Part shown: positions 1 to 8,658 of the stretch, piece after piece | How the letters are laid out: each line of letters opens with the position of its first letter | Numbering within the stretch: the stretch's first letter is position 1 | NCBI RefSeq assembly: GCF_004361915.1 | Contig: NZ_SNWP01000011.1 | Location: 248,001-312,000, forward strand | DNA from: Sediminibacterium goheungense | GTDB lineage: Bacteria; Bacteroidota; Bacteroidia; Chitinophagales; Chitinophagaceae | Direction: 5' to 3' | Length of the DNA: 64,000 nucleotides | Notes under the pieces: generated by a model | Seen by the model: only the letters and a program-made list of their open reading frames with translations | Told to the model about the DNA's origin: nothing | The model's database searches: none | Made by a program: the position numbers and the translations under genes

Positions 1-2
1 CT

Positions 3-2282
3 CCTGATGTTATCGACAAAATTCAGGTATTTGACCAGGCCAGCGATCAGAGTGCTTTTACAGGTTTTGATGATGGCAATCGTGTTCGTACCATCAATAT
101 CACGACCCGTAAAGATAAACGTAAAGGATATTTTGGTCGTGGAACACTGGGCTTCGGCGCCAATGCAGATGAAGGATTGTACGATAATAGTTTTAACCTG
201 AGCCGTTTTAATGGGGATCGCCAGATTACATTTACAGGCCAGGCCAACAATGTAAACAAGCAGAATTTCTCCGTACAGGATATGTTGGGTTCATTAAGTG
301 CTGGCAATTTTGGCGGCGGCGGTGGTAACCGTGGCGGCGGAGGTGGTGGAAATATAGCTCAGGCTTTATTGGGTAGTGGTGGTGGCGGTGGCCTCGTGAA
401 TACATGGGCCGGCGGTATCAACTACCGTGACACCTGGAGCCCGAAAACACAGTTCTCCGGCAGTTATTTTTACAATGACCAGAAAACCTACCGCGATCAG
501 AAAAGTCTGGTACAGAACCTGATTCCCGGTGCACCGGATTCTTCTATTTTTAATGACCAGACACAGTCGTCAAAAACATACAATAAAAACCATCGTATCA
601 ATTTCAATATCGAACACAATTTCGATTCTATGAATTCATTGATCATTCGTCCGAATATCAGTTTCCAGGATACATGGTCACAGTCATTGCAGCAAACCAG
701 TTCAACCAGAGGAAAAATTACAGCCCTGAATAGTTCAGACGCTGAATCGATTCGTAAGAACAATGGTTACAATGCATCGGTAGATGCCACTTTCCGTCAC
801 CGCTTCCCTAAAAGAGGACGTACCTACTCTATTAACATCAATACCGGTGGAAGTGCCAATGATGGAACAGGTACCAACTATTCGCGCAACCAGTATAATC
901 CTAGCAATCGTCCTGCATACAGTGATACGATTGATCAGATATATACAACTAACCGGGATGCCAGAAATCTCAGTACCACTCTTTCTTACACAGAACCCAT
1001 TGCTAAGAATCAGCAACTGGAATTCAACTATAACTATTCTTATAACCTGAATAATTCCGGAAGGGAAACCATGGAGTTTAATTCGGGTTCCGGTAAATAT
1101 GATGTGCCAGTTGTAAACCTTACCAATACTTTTGAAAACACTTTCAGTTCAAACAGAATGACGGTGAACTATCGTTTGCAGAATGCGAAGTTCAATTTCA
1201 GTGTGGGGTCAGGTGTACAGGTAGGTGACCTTACCAGTAATAATGTCACTAAAAATACCGTGATCAAACAGCATTTTGTAAACCTGTTTCCCGCAGCTAA
1301 TTTCAGGTATGAATTTACCAAAACAAAGAGCCTGCGTATTTTCTACAATGGCCGTACCTCACAGCCTACAGCCGATCAGTTACAGCCTGTAGCCGATAAC
1401 AGTAATCCGCTGAATATCAGAACCGGTAACCCCAATCTGAAGCAACAGTTTACACATAGCGTTCGCTTCCTGTATAATTCATTTGATGTATTTACACAGA
1501 AACTGATTTTTGCTACCATCAATGCCAACTTTATACAGAACGATATTCAGAACGCTACTACCTTCCAACCCAATGGTGCACAGCTAACCATGCCGGTGAA
1601 CCTGAGTGGTACTTACAGCATCAATGGTATTTTTAACTACGGTTTCCCCTTAAAAAGACCCAAGAGCAACCTGAACCTGATTGCCAATGTATCGCGTAAC
1701 CAGTCACAGACACTGATCAACAATGCCAGCAATTATACGCGTAATACAACTTTAGGTGGAACGGTTTCATGGACCACCAACCTGAAAGAAGGATTTGATA
1801 TGAACTTCTCATCCAACTCATCTTTCAGTATGGCACGTTATACGCTGCAGCCACAACAGAATGGCGACTTCTTTACACAAACGGTTTCAACCGAAGCGAC
1901 TGCCTACTCAAAAAGTGGATGGGTATTCTCAGTTGATTTTGATTATATCTATAATGGTGGTCGTGCACAAGGCTATAACACCAGCATCCCCTTGTTAAAT
2001 GCCAGCCTCTCGAAACAGATGCTGAAAAACAAAGCCGGTGAACTGAAGTTCTATATGTTCGACTTACTGAACCAGAATGTAAGTATATCGAGAAATATTA
2101 CCGGTAATACCATTCAGGACGTACAAACAAGGGTACTGACGCGTTATTTCATGGTAAGCTTTACCTATAACCTGCGTCGTTTTGGTGCCAATAACCAGCA
2201 ACAGCAGCGCGGGCCAATGAATATGATGATGCCAGGTGGTAATATGCAGCAGATGAGGATGATGAGAGGTGGGGGAATGTAA
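3..2282 (+). CDS. Outer-membrane beta-barrel protein, 5' end outside window
   Basis: The frame is open from the window edge, so the start lies upstream; no internal start should be used. The visible 759 codons align with the 936-residue paralog at 12023-14833 from its 'DKVQVFDKKS' region onward. What is missing is therefore the signal peptide, the carboxypeptidase-regulatory-like domain and part of the plug-like region. A Gly-rich stretch lies around codons 100-140 and a Met/Gly/Gln-rich tail ends the protein. Repeated beta-hairpin patterns with Asn and Tyr, and the 'LKFYMFDLLNQN' segment near the C terminus, fit the TonB-receptor-like beta-barrel family Pfam OMP_b-brl_3 (family assignment from memory). 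The ligand is unknown. A strong terminator follows directly, so it is the last gene of its unit. Confidence 0.85.
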   Translation, partial: PDVIDKIQVFDQASDQSAFTGFDDGNRVRTINITTRKDKRKGYFGRGTLGFGANADEGLYDNSFNLSRFNGDRQITFTGQANNVNKQNFSVQDMLGSLSAGNFGGGGGNRGGGGGGNIAQALLGSGGGGGLVNTWAGGINYRDTWSPKTQFSGSYFYNDQKTYRDQKSLVQNLIPGAPDSSIFNDQTQSSKTYNKNHRINFNIEHNFDSMNSLIIRPNISFQDTWSQSLQQTSSTRGKITALNSSDAESIRKNNGYNASVDATFRHRFPKRGRTYSININTGGSANDGTGTNYSRNQYNPSNRPAYSDTIDQIYTTNRDARNLSTTLSYTEPIAKNQQLEFNYNYSYNLNNSGRETMEFNSGSGKYDVPVVNLTNTFENTFSSNRMTVNYRLQNAKFNFSVGSGVQVGDLTSNNVTKNTVIKQHFVNLFPAANFRYEFTKTKSLRIFYNGRTSQPTADQLQPVADNSNPLNIRTGNPNLKQQFTHSVRFLYNSFDVFTQKLIFATINANFIQNDIQNATTFQPNGAQLTMPVNLSGTYSINGIFNYGFPLKRPKSNLNLIANVSRNQSQTLINNASNYTRNTTLGGTVSWTTNLKEGFDMNFSSNSSFSMARYTLQPQQNGDFFTQTVSTEATAYSKSGWVFSVDFDYIYNGGRAQGYNTSIPLLNASLSKQMLKNKAGELKFYMFDLLNQNVSISRNITGNTIQDVQTRVLTRYFMVSFTYNLRRFGANNQQQQRGPMNMMMPGGNMQQMRMMRGGGM

Positions 2283-2309
2283 CCAGGGATTATCCTGAAA
2301 CGATAATAG

Positions 2310-2343
2310 AGCCGTCCCGCAGAAAGCGGGATGGCTTTTTTGT
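2310..2343 (+). terminator. Rho-independent terminator after the beta-barrel gene
   Basis: A stem AGCCGTCCCGC / GCGGGATGGCT with an AGAAA loop is followed by a run of T. It separates the beta-barrel gene from the arginine leader. Confidence 0.85.
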
Positions 2344-2392
2344 GCTAACAGCTGTAAGTATCAGCAATATTTAATATTCCTTTCATAAAATT

Positions 2393-2426
2393 TTTGATCC
2401 CGATATCTCAAACTGTTATACTTTTA
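2393..2426 (+). promoter_or_regulatory. Candidate promoter of the arginine operon
   Basis: TTTG at 2393-2396 and TACTTTTA at 2419-2426 resemble the Bacteroidota -33 (TTTG) and -7 (TAnnTTTG) elements. The gap is 22 nt against a usual 19-21, and the last base of the -7 box differs. It would start transcription shortly before the leader reading frame at 2456. Confidence 0.4.
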
Positions 2427-2455
2427 CATTTACAAAGTCAAATTCTTTATACAAA

Positions 2456-2566
2456 GTGAAGCAGATACTGGCAAATAATACCACCATTTTACTGAATACA
2501 CCCCGTCAGGTGTTTTCAATAGAAGCTGCTTTTAACTTTCTCCCGCGACCCCGACGTGGTTGCTGA
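2456..2566 (+). CDS. Putative arginine leader peptide (36 codons)
   Basis: A GTG-started frame encodes 36 residues and ends LPRPRRGC followed by tandem stops TGA TAG (2564-2569). Four Arg codons are present, three of them clustered at positions 31, 33 and 34 (CGA, CGA, CGT). The stop codon lies at the foot of a hairpin (2563-2598), and the next gene begins the arginine biosynthesis operon. This is the arrangement expected of a leader peptide whose translation senses charged tRNA-Arg. The frame, codons and hairpins are seen in the sequence; the regulatory role is inference. No Shine-Dalgarno sequence is visible, which is normal in this phylum. The start codon is uncertain. Confidence 0.55.
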   Translation: MKQILANNTTILLNTPRQVFSIEAAFNFLPRPRRGC

Positions 2567-2639
2567 TAGGACGAGCAACTGGCACTTGCCCCTATCAGTG
2601 GAAAACTCCCCGGAATTGTTTTTCTGACAGATAGCTGTC
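2559..2639 (+). promoter_or_regulatory. Structured leader with mutually exclusive hairpins (putative attenuator)
   Basis: Two helices compete. GTTGCT (2559-2564) can pair with AGCAAC (2574-2579). CTGATAGG (2563-2570) can pair with CCTATCAG (2591-2598), with an inner GCAA/TTGC pairing. Both cannot form together. Further down, GAAAAC/GTTTTTC (2601-2624) and GACAG/CTGTC (2626-2639) can form small hairpins next to T-rich stretches. A ribosome stalled on the Arg codons just upstream would cover the 5' partner strands. I cannot assign with certainty which helix is the terminating one. Confidence 0.45.
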
Positions 2640-2669
2640 GTTCCCTTTACGTTATTTAATTTTTTTAAG

Positions 2670-3374
2670 TTGGAACAAAATATCATTGTTCGTGTAGCCA
2701 ATAGTGGCGACACTGGATATGCACAAACCATTACTGATGAAATGGAATCATCAGCCAAAGCGCGTGGAACAGGTATTGCCAAACGCAGTCCTGAATACGT
2801 AGCCAAAAAAATGGAAGAAGGTAAAGCTGTGATTGCTTTATTACCCGATGGTACCTGGGTAGGCTTTTGCTATATAGAAGCCTGGGGCCACGATTCTTTT
2901 GTGGCCAATAGCGGACTCATTGTGTCTCCTCCCTTTAGAAAAAGCGGTGTGGCCAAACTCATCAAGCAGACCATCTTTAACCTGTCGAGAGAAAAATACC
3001 CAACTTCAAAAATTTTCGGTCTGACTACCGGACTGGCTGTTATGAAAATTAACAGCGATCTGGGTTATGAGCCAGTAACCTATAGTGAACTTACGGATGA
3101 CGAAGAATTCTGGGCAGGCTGTAAAAGCTGTGTGAACTATGAAGTATTGATGAGTAAAGACAGAAAAAACTGCTTCTGTACCGCCATGTTATACGATCCT
3201 GCTGATCATTATGAGCCGGAAGAAACATCGTCAGATTTCAAAACGAAATCAAAAATATATGAGCGTTTTATGAAACTCAAGCAGCATAAACTGTTGCGTA
3301 TGTTTCGTAAAAAAGAAAATGGCGGTGCAGCCATTAAACCAAAATCTTTTTTTCATCACCTGTTTCATCTCTGA
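2670..3374 (+). CDS. GNAT N-acyltransferase of the arginine operon (N-acylglutamate synthase candidate)
   Basis: A 234-residue protein with a GNAT fold; the acyl-CoA loop is seen as 'FRKSGVAKLI' (residues 89-98). It is the first gene of the arginine operon, which has no other argA or argJ, so it most likely makes N-acetyl- or N-succinylglutamate from glutamate. The start is TTG; no ATG lies near. After the GNAT core come four cysteines (C151, C154, C168, C170; CxxC-x13-CxC) that could bind a metal, then a basic tail. It is 38 nt ahead of argG. Which acyl group it uses cannot be read from the sequence; the pathway role is inferred from position and is fairly likely. Confidence 0.75.
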   Translation: MEQNIIVRVANSGDTGYAQTITDEMESSAKARGTGIAKRSPEYVAKKMEEGKAVIALLPDGTWVGFCYIEAWGHDSFVANSGLIVSPPFRKSGVAKLIKQTIFNLSREKYPTSKIFGLTTGLAVMKINSDLGYEPVTYSELTDDEEFWAGCKSCVNYEVLMSKDRKNCFCTAMLYDPADHYEPEETSSDFKTKSKIYERFMKLKQHKLLRMFRKKENGGAAIKPKSFFHHLFHL

Positions 3375-3412
3375 TCTAACAACGAATCGTAATAAGCAAA
3401 GCAAAGAATCGT

Positions 3413-4636
3413 ATGAGCAACTTACCTACATCACTCCCGGCCGGTACCAAAGTAGTATTGGGTTTTAGTGGCGGACTCGACACATCTTACTGTGTTAAAT
3501 ACCTTACTGATGAAAAAGGCTATGAAGTACATAGCGTGATTGTAAATACCGGTGGTTTTACATCAGAAGAGCTACAACAGATAGAAGCACATGCCTATAA
3601 ACTGGGTGTGAAATCACATACTACCGTTGATGCGGTAAAAAGTTATTACGACAGTATCATCCGATTCCTCATTTATGGAAATGTGCTGAAGAACAATACT
3701 TATCCATTAAGTGTAAGCGCTGAAAGATTAAGTCAGGCGCTGCATATAGCCGAACATACCAAAAAGCTCGGTGCCAAAGCCGTGGTACACGGAAGTACCG
3801 GTGCAGGTAATGATCAGGTTCGTTTTGATATGGTGTTTCATATTATGATACCCGGTGTGGAAATCATTACCCCGATACGCGATATGAAACTCAGCAGGGA
3901 GGAAGAGATCAGCTACCTGAAATCGAAGGGTGTGGAAATGAATTTTGAAAAAGCAGCCTACTCTATTAATAAAGGTCTCTGGGGAACCAGCGTAGGTGGT
4001 AAGGAAACCCTGCATTCAAAAGGCATGCTACCTGAAGAAGCATGGCCCACGCAGGTAACCAAATCGGCAGCAGAAGAAATAAAACTAAGCTTTGAAAAAG
4101 GAGAACTGCGAAAAGTAAATGAACAGTATTTCTCACATCCAGCCGAAGCCATACAATACCTGCAAACAATAGCCGGTCCATTTGGTATTGGAAGAGATAT
4201 TCATGTGGGTGATACAATTATTGGTATTAAAGGTCGTGTAGGTTTTGAAGCCGCAGCACCAATGGTGATATTGAAAGCGCATCATGCACTGGAAAAACAT
4301 GTACTTACCAAGTGGCAGTTAAGCTGGAAAGATCAGCTGGCGCAGTTCTATGGTAACTGGCTACATGAAGGACAGATACTGGACCCTGTAATGCGGGATA
4401 TCGAAGTCTTCCTGCAGCATTCACAGGAGCAGGTAACCGGAGATGTGTTTATTCAATTGGCGCCGTATCGTTTCACCGTTATAGGTATCGAGTCACCCAA
4501 TGATTTAATGAGTAGTAAGTTCGGAAAATACGGAGAGATGAACAGTGGCTGGACAGGTGAGGATGTACGTGGCTTCTCCAAAATTTTTGGTAACCAGACC
4601 GCTATTTATCATAGTATCAAAGCCGATCAGTCATGA
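3413..4636 (+). CDS. argG: Argininosuccinate synthase
   Basis: Joins citrulline and aspartate with ATP to make argininosuccinate, in the cytosol. The N-terminal ATP pyrophosphatase loop FSGGLDTS is at residues 18-25, and the second family signature HGSTGAGNDQVRFD at 126-139. The length of 407 residues fits the family. The stop codon overlaps the argC start by 4 bp (ATGA), which indicates translational coupling. It precedes rather than follows the acylated steps, so gene order does not match pathway order. Assignment is secure. Confidence 0.97.
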   Translation: MSNLPTSLPAGTKVVLGFSGGLDTSYCVKYLTDEKGYEVHSVIVNTGGFTSEELQQIEAHAYKLGVKSHTTVDAVKSYYDSIIRFLIYGNVLKNNTYPLSVSAERLSQALHIAEHTKKLGAKAVVHGSTGAGNDQVRFDMVFHIMIPGVEIITPIRDMKLSREEEISYLKSKGVEMNFEKAAYSINKGLWGTSVGGKETLHSKGMLPEEAWPTQVTKSAAEEIKLSFEKGELRKVNEQYFSHPAEAIQYLQTIAGPFGIGRDIHVGDTIIGIKGRVGFEAAAPMVILKAHHALEKHVLTKWQLSWKDQLAQFYGNWLHEGQILDPVMRDIEVFLQHSQEQVTGDVFIQLAPYRFTVIGIESPNDLMSSKFGKYGEMNSGWTGEDVRGFSKIFGNQTAIYHSIKADQS

Positions 4637-5634
4637 GTAAAATAAAAGTAGCCATTACAGGTGCAGCGGGTTATACCGGCGGAGAACTGATTCGTATTTT
4701 ACTGAATCACCCACAGGTAGAACTGGTAAATATTCATAGTACCAGTAATGCCGGTAAACAACTGTACACTGTACATGCTGATTTGCTGGGTGAAACAGAA
4801 ATGCTATTTAGCCATGAGCCATATGCTACTGCCGATGTATTGTTTCTTTGTGTTGGCCATGGTGATGCCAGGAAATTCCTGGATCAGCACAGTATACCTG
4901 CCTCAACAAAAATCATTGATCTTTCACAGGATTTTCGTTTGTCAGCAACAGCAACACATGGTGAAAGGGCCTTTGTGTATGGTTTGCCAGAATTACATAA
5001 AGAAGCCATTATCGCCGCACAGAATGTTGCAAACCCAGGCTGTTTTGCAACAGCTATTCAGCTGGCTCTATTACCGCTTGCAAAAGCAGGCGTATTAGGT
5101 CATGTACACACAACAGGTATTACCGGTTCAACAGGAGCCGGACAATCATTGAGCAATACCTCGCATTTTAGCTGGAGGGCCAATAATATTCAGGCCTATA
5201 AATCACTGAGCCATCAGCATATTAAGGAAATTACAGAATCGCTGAATCGTTTACAAACCCATGCGCCACTTTCTGTTACCGGAGAGGGGACAGGTGTACA
5301 CTTTGTTCCCTGGAGGGGCGATTTTACACGTGGTATTTATACCAGCTCTGTTATAGATTGCAGTATACCACTTGAAGAAGTAAAGAATATATACCGCACT
5401 TATTATACTGCTGCAGCATACACGTATTATAGTGAACAGATGATAGACCTGAAACAGGTGGTAAATACCAATAAATGCCTGATTCATATTGAAAAGCAGG
5501 GAAATAAATTAGTAATACACAGTGCGATCGATAATCTATTAAAAGGTGCCAGTGGTCAGGCCGTACAGAATATGAACTTACTGTTTGGTCTCGATGAAAA
5601 AACCGGGCTTCAGTTAAAAGCCAATTATTTCTAA
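4633..5634 (+). CDS. argC: N-acetyl-gamma-glutamyl-phosphate reductase
   Basis: NADPH-dependent reduction of N-acylglutamyl phosphate to the semialdehyde. The Rossmann loop GAAGYTGGEL is at residues 10-19, and the catalytic cysteine is C137 in NPGCFAT. The length of 333 residues is normal. Its ATG overlaps the argG stop by 4 bp, and argD follows after 28 bp. The enzyme may accept acetyl or succinyl intermediates; the sequence does not decide this. Confidence 0.96.
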   Translation: MSKIKVAITGAAGYTGGELIRILLNHPQVELVNIHSTSNAGKQLYTVHADLLGETEMLFSHEPYATADVLFLCVGHGDARKFLDQHSIPASTKIIDLSQDFRLSATATHGERAFVYGLPELHKEAIIAAQNVANPGCFATAIQLALLPLAKAGVLGHVHTTGITGSTGAGQSLSNTSHFSWRANNIQAYKSLSHQHIKEITESLNRLQTHAPLSVTGEGTGVHFVPWRGDFTRGIYTSSVIDCSIPLEEVKNIYRTYYTAAAYTYYSEQMIDLKQVVNTNKCLIHIEKQGNKLVIHSAIDNLLKGASGQAVQNMNLLFGLDEKTGLQLKANYF

Positions 5635-5662
5635 TAACCCACAAGGGGAAATATGATACGTT

Positions 5663-6814
5663 ATGAAACTCTTTGATGTATATCCGCTCAATAATATCGT
5701 AATCGAAAAAGCCGAAGGTTCTTGTCTTTGGGACAATCAGGGTACACGTTATCTTGATATGTATGGTGGTCATGCGGTTATCAGTATCGGTCATACACAT
5801 CCGCACTGGGTGAAACGAATTGAGGAGCAATTGCACAAGATTGCCTTTTATTCAAATTCTGTTATCATACCGCTGCAGCAGCAACTGGCAGATAAACTGG
5901 CGGTTCTGAGTGGCAAAACCGATTACCAGCTTTTCTTATGTAACAGTGGTGCAGAAGCCAATGAAAACGCATTGAAGCTGGCATCTTTTCATACAGGGAG
6001 GAAAAAAATAATAGCGTTTACCAAATCATTTCATGGCCGTACATCACTGGCAGTGGCAGCAACAGATAATCCATCGATTGTAGCGCCGGTAAATGAAACA
6101 GAGAACATCATATTTCTTCCGTTTAATGATATCAATGCCTTGCATGAATGTTTTGCAAAAGAAGGAAACAGTATTGCGGCAGTAATAACTGAAGGCATAC
6201 AGGGTGTAGGTGGTATTATGGTGGCGTCTGATCTTTTCCTGCAAACCATTCGTTCTTTATGTAATCAATACGGCGCAGTATTTATTGCAGATAGTGTTCA
6301 GTGTGGTTATGGACGTACAGGTAAATTTTTCGCACATGACCATGCAGGGATAGATGCAGATATTTATTCCATGGCAAAAGGAATGGGTAATGGATTTCCC
6401 ATAGGTGGAATATTAATTGCGCCACATATCCAGCCAAAACATGGTATGTTGGGTACTACATTCGGAGGCAATCACCTGGCTTGTGCAGCTGCATTAGCTG
6501 TGTTAGAGGTAATGGAGAATGAAGAGCTGATGAAACAGACTGCTGAAAACGGTGCCTACCTTATAGAACAATTAAAAACCATTCCTGAATTGCAGAATGT
6601 AAGAGGGAAAGGATTGATGATAGGATTTGATGTATCCGAAAAAGTCAAGAACCTGAAGAAGGTATTACTACAGGAATATAAAATATTTACCGGCGAAGCC
6701 AAGCCCAATGTAATCAGACTCTTGCCATCATTGGCTTTGGATAGAAAGCAGGTGGATGAGTTTTTACAATCTCTGAAGCAGGCCATAATATTTCTGAATC
6801 AAAACCCTGCATAA
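5663..6814 (+). CDS. argD: Acylornithine aminotransferase (class III, PLP)
   Basis: Transfers an amino group from glutamate to the N-acylglutamate semialdehyde, giving N-acylornithine. The PLP lysine is K239 in SMAKGMGNGFPIGG, the PLP-ring aspartate is D210, and NSGAEANENALKLA lies at 94-107. The usual DEVQ next to the aspartate reads DSVQ here, a mild variation. The length of 383 residues is typical. The start ATG is 28 nt after argC. The pathway step is clear from context; specificity for acetyl or succinyl is open. Confidence 0.93.
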   Translation: MKLFDVYPLNNIVIEKAEGSCLWDNQGTRYLDMYGGHAVISIGHTHPHWVKRIEEQLHKIAFYSNSVIIPLQQQLADKLAVLSGKTDYQLFLCNSGAEANENALKLASFHTGRKKIIAFTKSFHGRTSLAVAATDNPSIVAPVNETENIIFLPFNDINALHECFAKEGNSIAAVITEGIQGVGGIMVASDLFLQTIRSLCNQYGAVFIADSVQCGYGRTGKFFAHDHAGIDADIYSMAKGMGNGFPIGGILIAPHIQPKHGMLGTTFGGNHLACAAALAVLEVMENEELMKQTAENGAYLIEQLKTIPELQNVRGKGLMIGFDVSEKVKNLKKVLLQEYKIFTGEAKPNVIRLLPSLALDRKQVDEFLQSLKQAIIFLNQNPA

Positions 6815-6815
6815 A

Positions 6816-6855
6816 TCAATTCCTGCTCCGTACTTAAGTCTGGATCAGGAATTGA
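6816..6855 (+). promoter_or_regulatory. Inverted repeat in the argD-argF' gap
   Basis: TCAATTCCTG (6816-6825) and CAGGAATTGA (6846-6855) form a perfect 10-bp stem with a 20-nt loop, in the only long gap (92 nt) inside the operon. There is no T-run, so it is more likely an mRNA processing or stability hairpin than a terminator. Confidence 0.45.
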
Positions 6856-6906
6856 AAACCGAATAGCATATAGGAAATCTATCGAACTTCAACCCACCAT
6901 TCAACC

Positions 6907-7869
6907 ATGAAACAATTTATCTCCGTAACCGATGTAGCCGATATCAATGCACTCATCAAAAAAGCAATGGTATGTAAAGCTGAACCACTTAAATATCAGC
7001 AGTTGGGTGCGGGAAAACGTATTGGTTTATTGTTTCTGAATCCGAGTCTTCGCACCAGACTAAGTACACAGGTAGCAGCCCGTAACCTGGGTATGGAAGC
7101 GATTGTATTCAATGTAGACAAAGAAGGCTGGGCATTAGAATTTGAAGAAGGCGCCATTATGAGTGGTAATACGGTAGAACATATTAAGGATGCAGGGCCG
7201 GTATTGGGTCAGTATTTTGATATTCTCTGTATACGAACATTTCCCTCGCTCAAAAACCGCGAAGATGATTATAGTGAGATGTTTATTCATCAGTTTATTA
7301 AATATGCAGGCGTACCTGTTATCAGTCTGGAAAGTGCTACTCTGCATCCACTTCAGTCGCTAACAGATCTACTCACTATTTCAGAGCAACTGGGGATAAA
7401 GCCATTGAATAGAAAACCCAAGATTGTTTTAACATGGGCCCCACACATTAAGCCGTTGCCTCAATGTGTGGCCAATAGTTTTGCTGAATGGGTGAATGCC
7501 TGGGGTGAAGCTGATTTTGTGATTACACATCCGCAGGATTATGAACTGTCTGAGCAATTCACAAAAGGGGCTACCATTACACAGGATCAGGATGCGGCAT
7601 TAGCAGGTGCCGACTTTGTATATGTAAAAAACTGGAGTACATACACAGATTATGGGAAAGTGTATGAAAATGATCCTGCCTGGATGCTCACGGAAGAAAA
7701 AATGAAAAATACCAATCAGGCAAAAGTGATGCATTGTTTGCCTGTGAGAAGAAATGTAGAATTGAGTGATGAAATACTGGATGGGTCACATAGCCTTGTA
7801 ACAAGGCAGGCGGGTAACCGTGTATGGGCAGCCCAGGCCGTATTACACGAAATCCTAACTTCAAAATAA
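6907..7869 (+). CDS. argF': N-acylornithine carbamoyltransferase (ArgF'-type)
   Basis: Carbamoylates N-acetyl- or N-succinylornithine instead of free ornithine, so the acyl group is removed only after citrulline formation. The carbamoyl-phosphate loop SLRTR is at residues 47-51, and the conserved HCLPVRR is near residue 280. The sequence resembles the Bacteroides fragilis N-succinylornithine enzyme throughout. At the position equivalent to its Pro90, which together with the Glu of Xanthomonas acetylornithine enzymes is reported to set specificity, this protein has Val90 (GNTVEH). The length of 320 residues is normal. argB starts 6 nt after its stop. Confidence 0.93.
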   Translation: MKQFISVTDVADINALIKKAMVCKAEPLKYQQLGAGKRIGLLFLNPSLRTRLSTQVAARNLGMEAIVFNVDKEGWALEFEEGAIMSGNTVEHIKDAGPVLGQYFDILCIRTFPSLKNREDDYSEMFIHQFIKYAGVPVISLESATLHPLQSLTDLLTISEQLGIKPLNRKPKIVLTWAPHIKPLPQCVANSFAEWVNAWGEADFVITHPQDYELSEQFTKGATITQDQDAALAGADFVYVKNWSTYTDYGKVYENDPAWMLTEEKMKNTNQAKVMHCLPVRRNVELSDEILDGSHSLVTRQAGNRVWAAQAVLHEILTSK

Positions 7870-7875
7870 TTTACT

Positions 7876-8658
7876 TTGGAACCGGTATATATCATAAAAA
7901 TCAGTGGTAATATTATTGACGATGAGCAAAGGCTACATGCTTTTCTAAAACAGTTTGCTGCTTTAGAGGGGAAAAAAATACTGGTACATGGAGGTGGAAA
8001 ACTGGCCAGCAAAATGGCCGAACAAATGGCTATTCCACAGCAGATGATAGATGGCAGAAGAATTACCGATGCAGACACCCTGAGAATTGTAACCATGGTA
8101 TATGCCGGCTATATCAACAAAAATATCGTTGCCACACTCTATTCATGCGGAACAAATGCGATAGGATTAACCGGTGCGGATGGAAACGCCATACTGGCAC
8201 ATAAAAGAAAACATCCTGTTATTGATTATGGATATGTAGGAGATGTAGATGCAGTAAATGCCGAATTATTACAACAGTTTTTGGAACAAAATACTGCGAT
8301 TGTGGTGGCCCCTATTACACATGATGGTAAAGGACAGCTGCTTAATACCAACGCAGACACCATTGCCCAGGAAATAGCTAAATCGCTAAGTGGGTTTTAT
8401 CAGACAATATTGGTGTATTCTTTTGAGAAAAAAGGTGTTTTGTTGGATGTGAATGATGATACCTCGGTGATTGCTACCATGAACAAAGAGAAATACGGAC
8501 AACTGAAAGCAGCAGGAAAAATATTCGCAGGTATGATACCCAAACTCGATAACGCATTTTCAGCTATTGATGCAGGTGTTGGAAAAGTCATCATAGGACA
8601 GGCGGAAGAATTACCCCTACTCATTAATACCATAAGTGGTACTACGATTGAAAAATAA
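7876..8658 (+). CDS. argB: Acetylglutamate kinase
   Basis: Phosphorylates N-acylglutamate. Family motifs are visible: KISGN (8-12; usually KIGGN), the glycine loop HGGGK (38-42), and GLTGADGN. The start codon is TTG, 6 nt after the argF' stop, and the sequence is in register with the family from the second residue. The stop overlaps the argE ATG by 1 bp (TAATG). Length of 260 residues is typical. The long N-terminal helix of arginine-inhibited hexameric kinases is absent, so strong feedback inhibition is not expected; that is inference. Confidence 0.95.
   Translation: MEPVYIIKISGNIIDDEQRLHAFLKQFAALEGKKILVHGGGKLASKMAEQMAIPQQMIDGRRITDADTLRIVTMVYAGYINKNIVATLYSCGTNAIGLTGADGNAILAHKRKHPVIDYGYVGDVDAVNAELLQQFLEQNTAIVVAPITHDGKGQLLNTNADTIAQEIAKSLSGFYQTILVYSFEKKGVLLDVNDDTSVIATMNKEKYGQLKAAGKIFAGMIPKLDNAFSAIDAGVGKVIIGQAEELPLLINTISGTTIEK

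Noticed and set aside
2540..2640. Known metabolite riboswitch upstream of the arginine genes
   Set aside because: I compared by eye with TPP, SAM, cobalamin and glycine core motifs and saw no match; the Arg-rich reading frame is a better explanation.
2516..2806. Minus-strand 96-codon frame over the arginine leader
   Set aside because: It overlaps the structured leader and the start of the acyltransferase gene, and the translation looks like an antisense shadow.
5351..5836. 161-codon minus-strand frame across the argC-argD junction
   Set aside because: It overlaps two secure genes on the other strand and has no motif.
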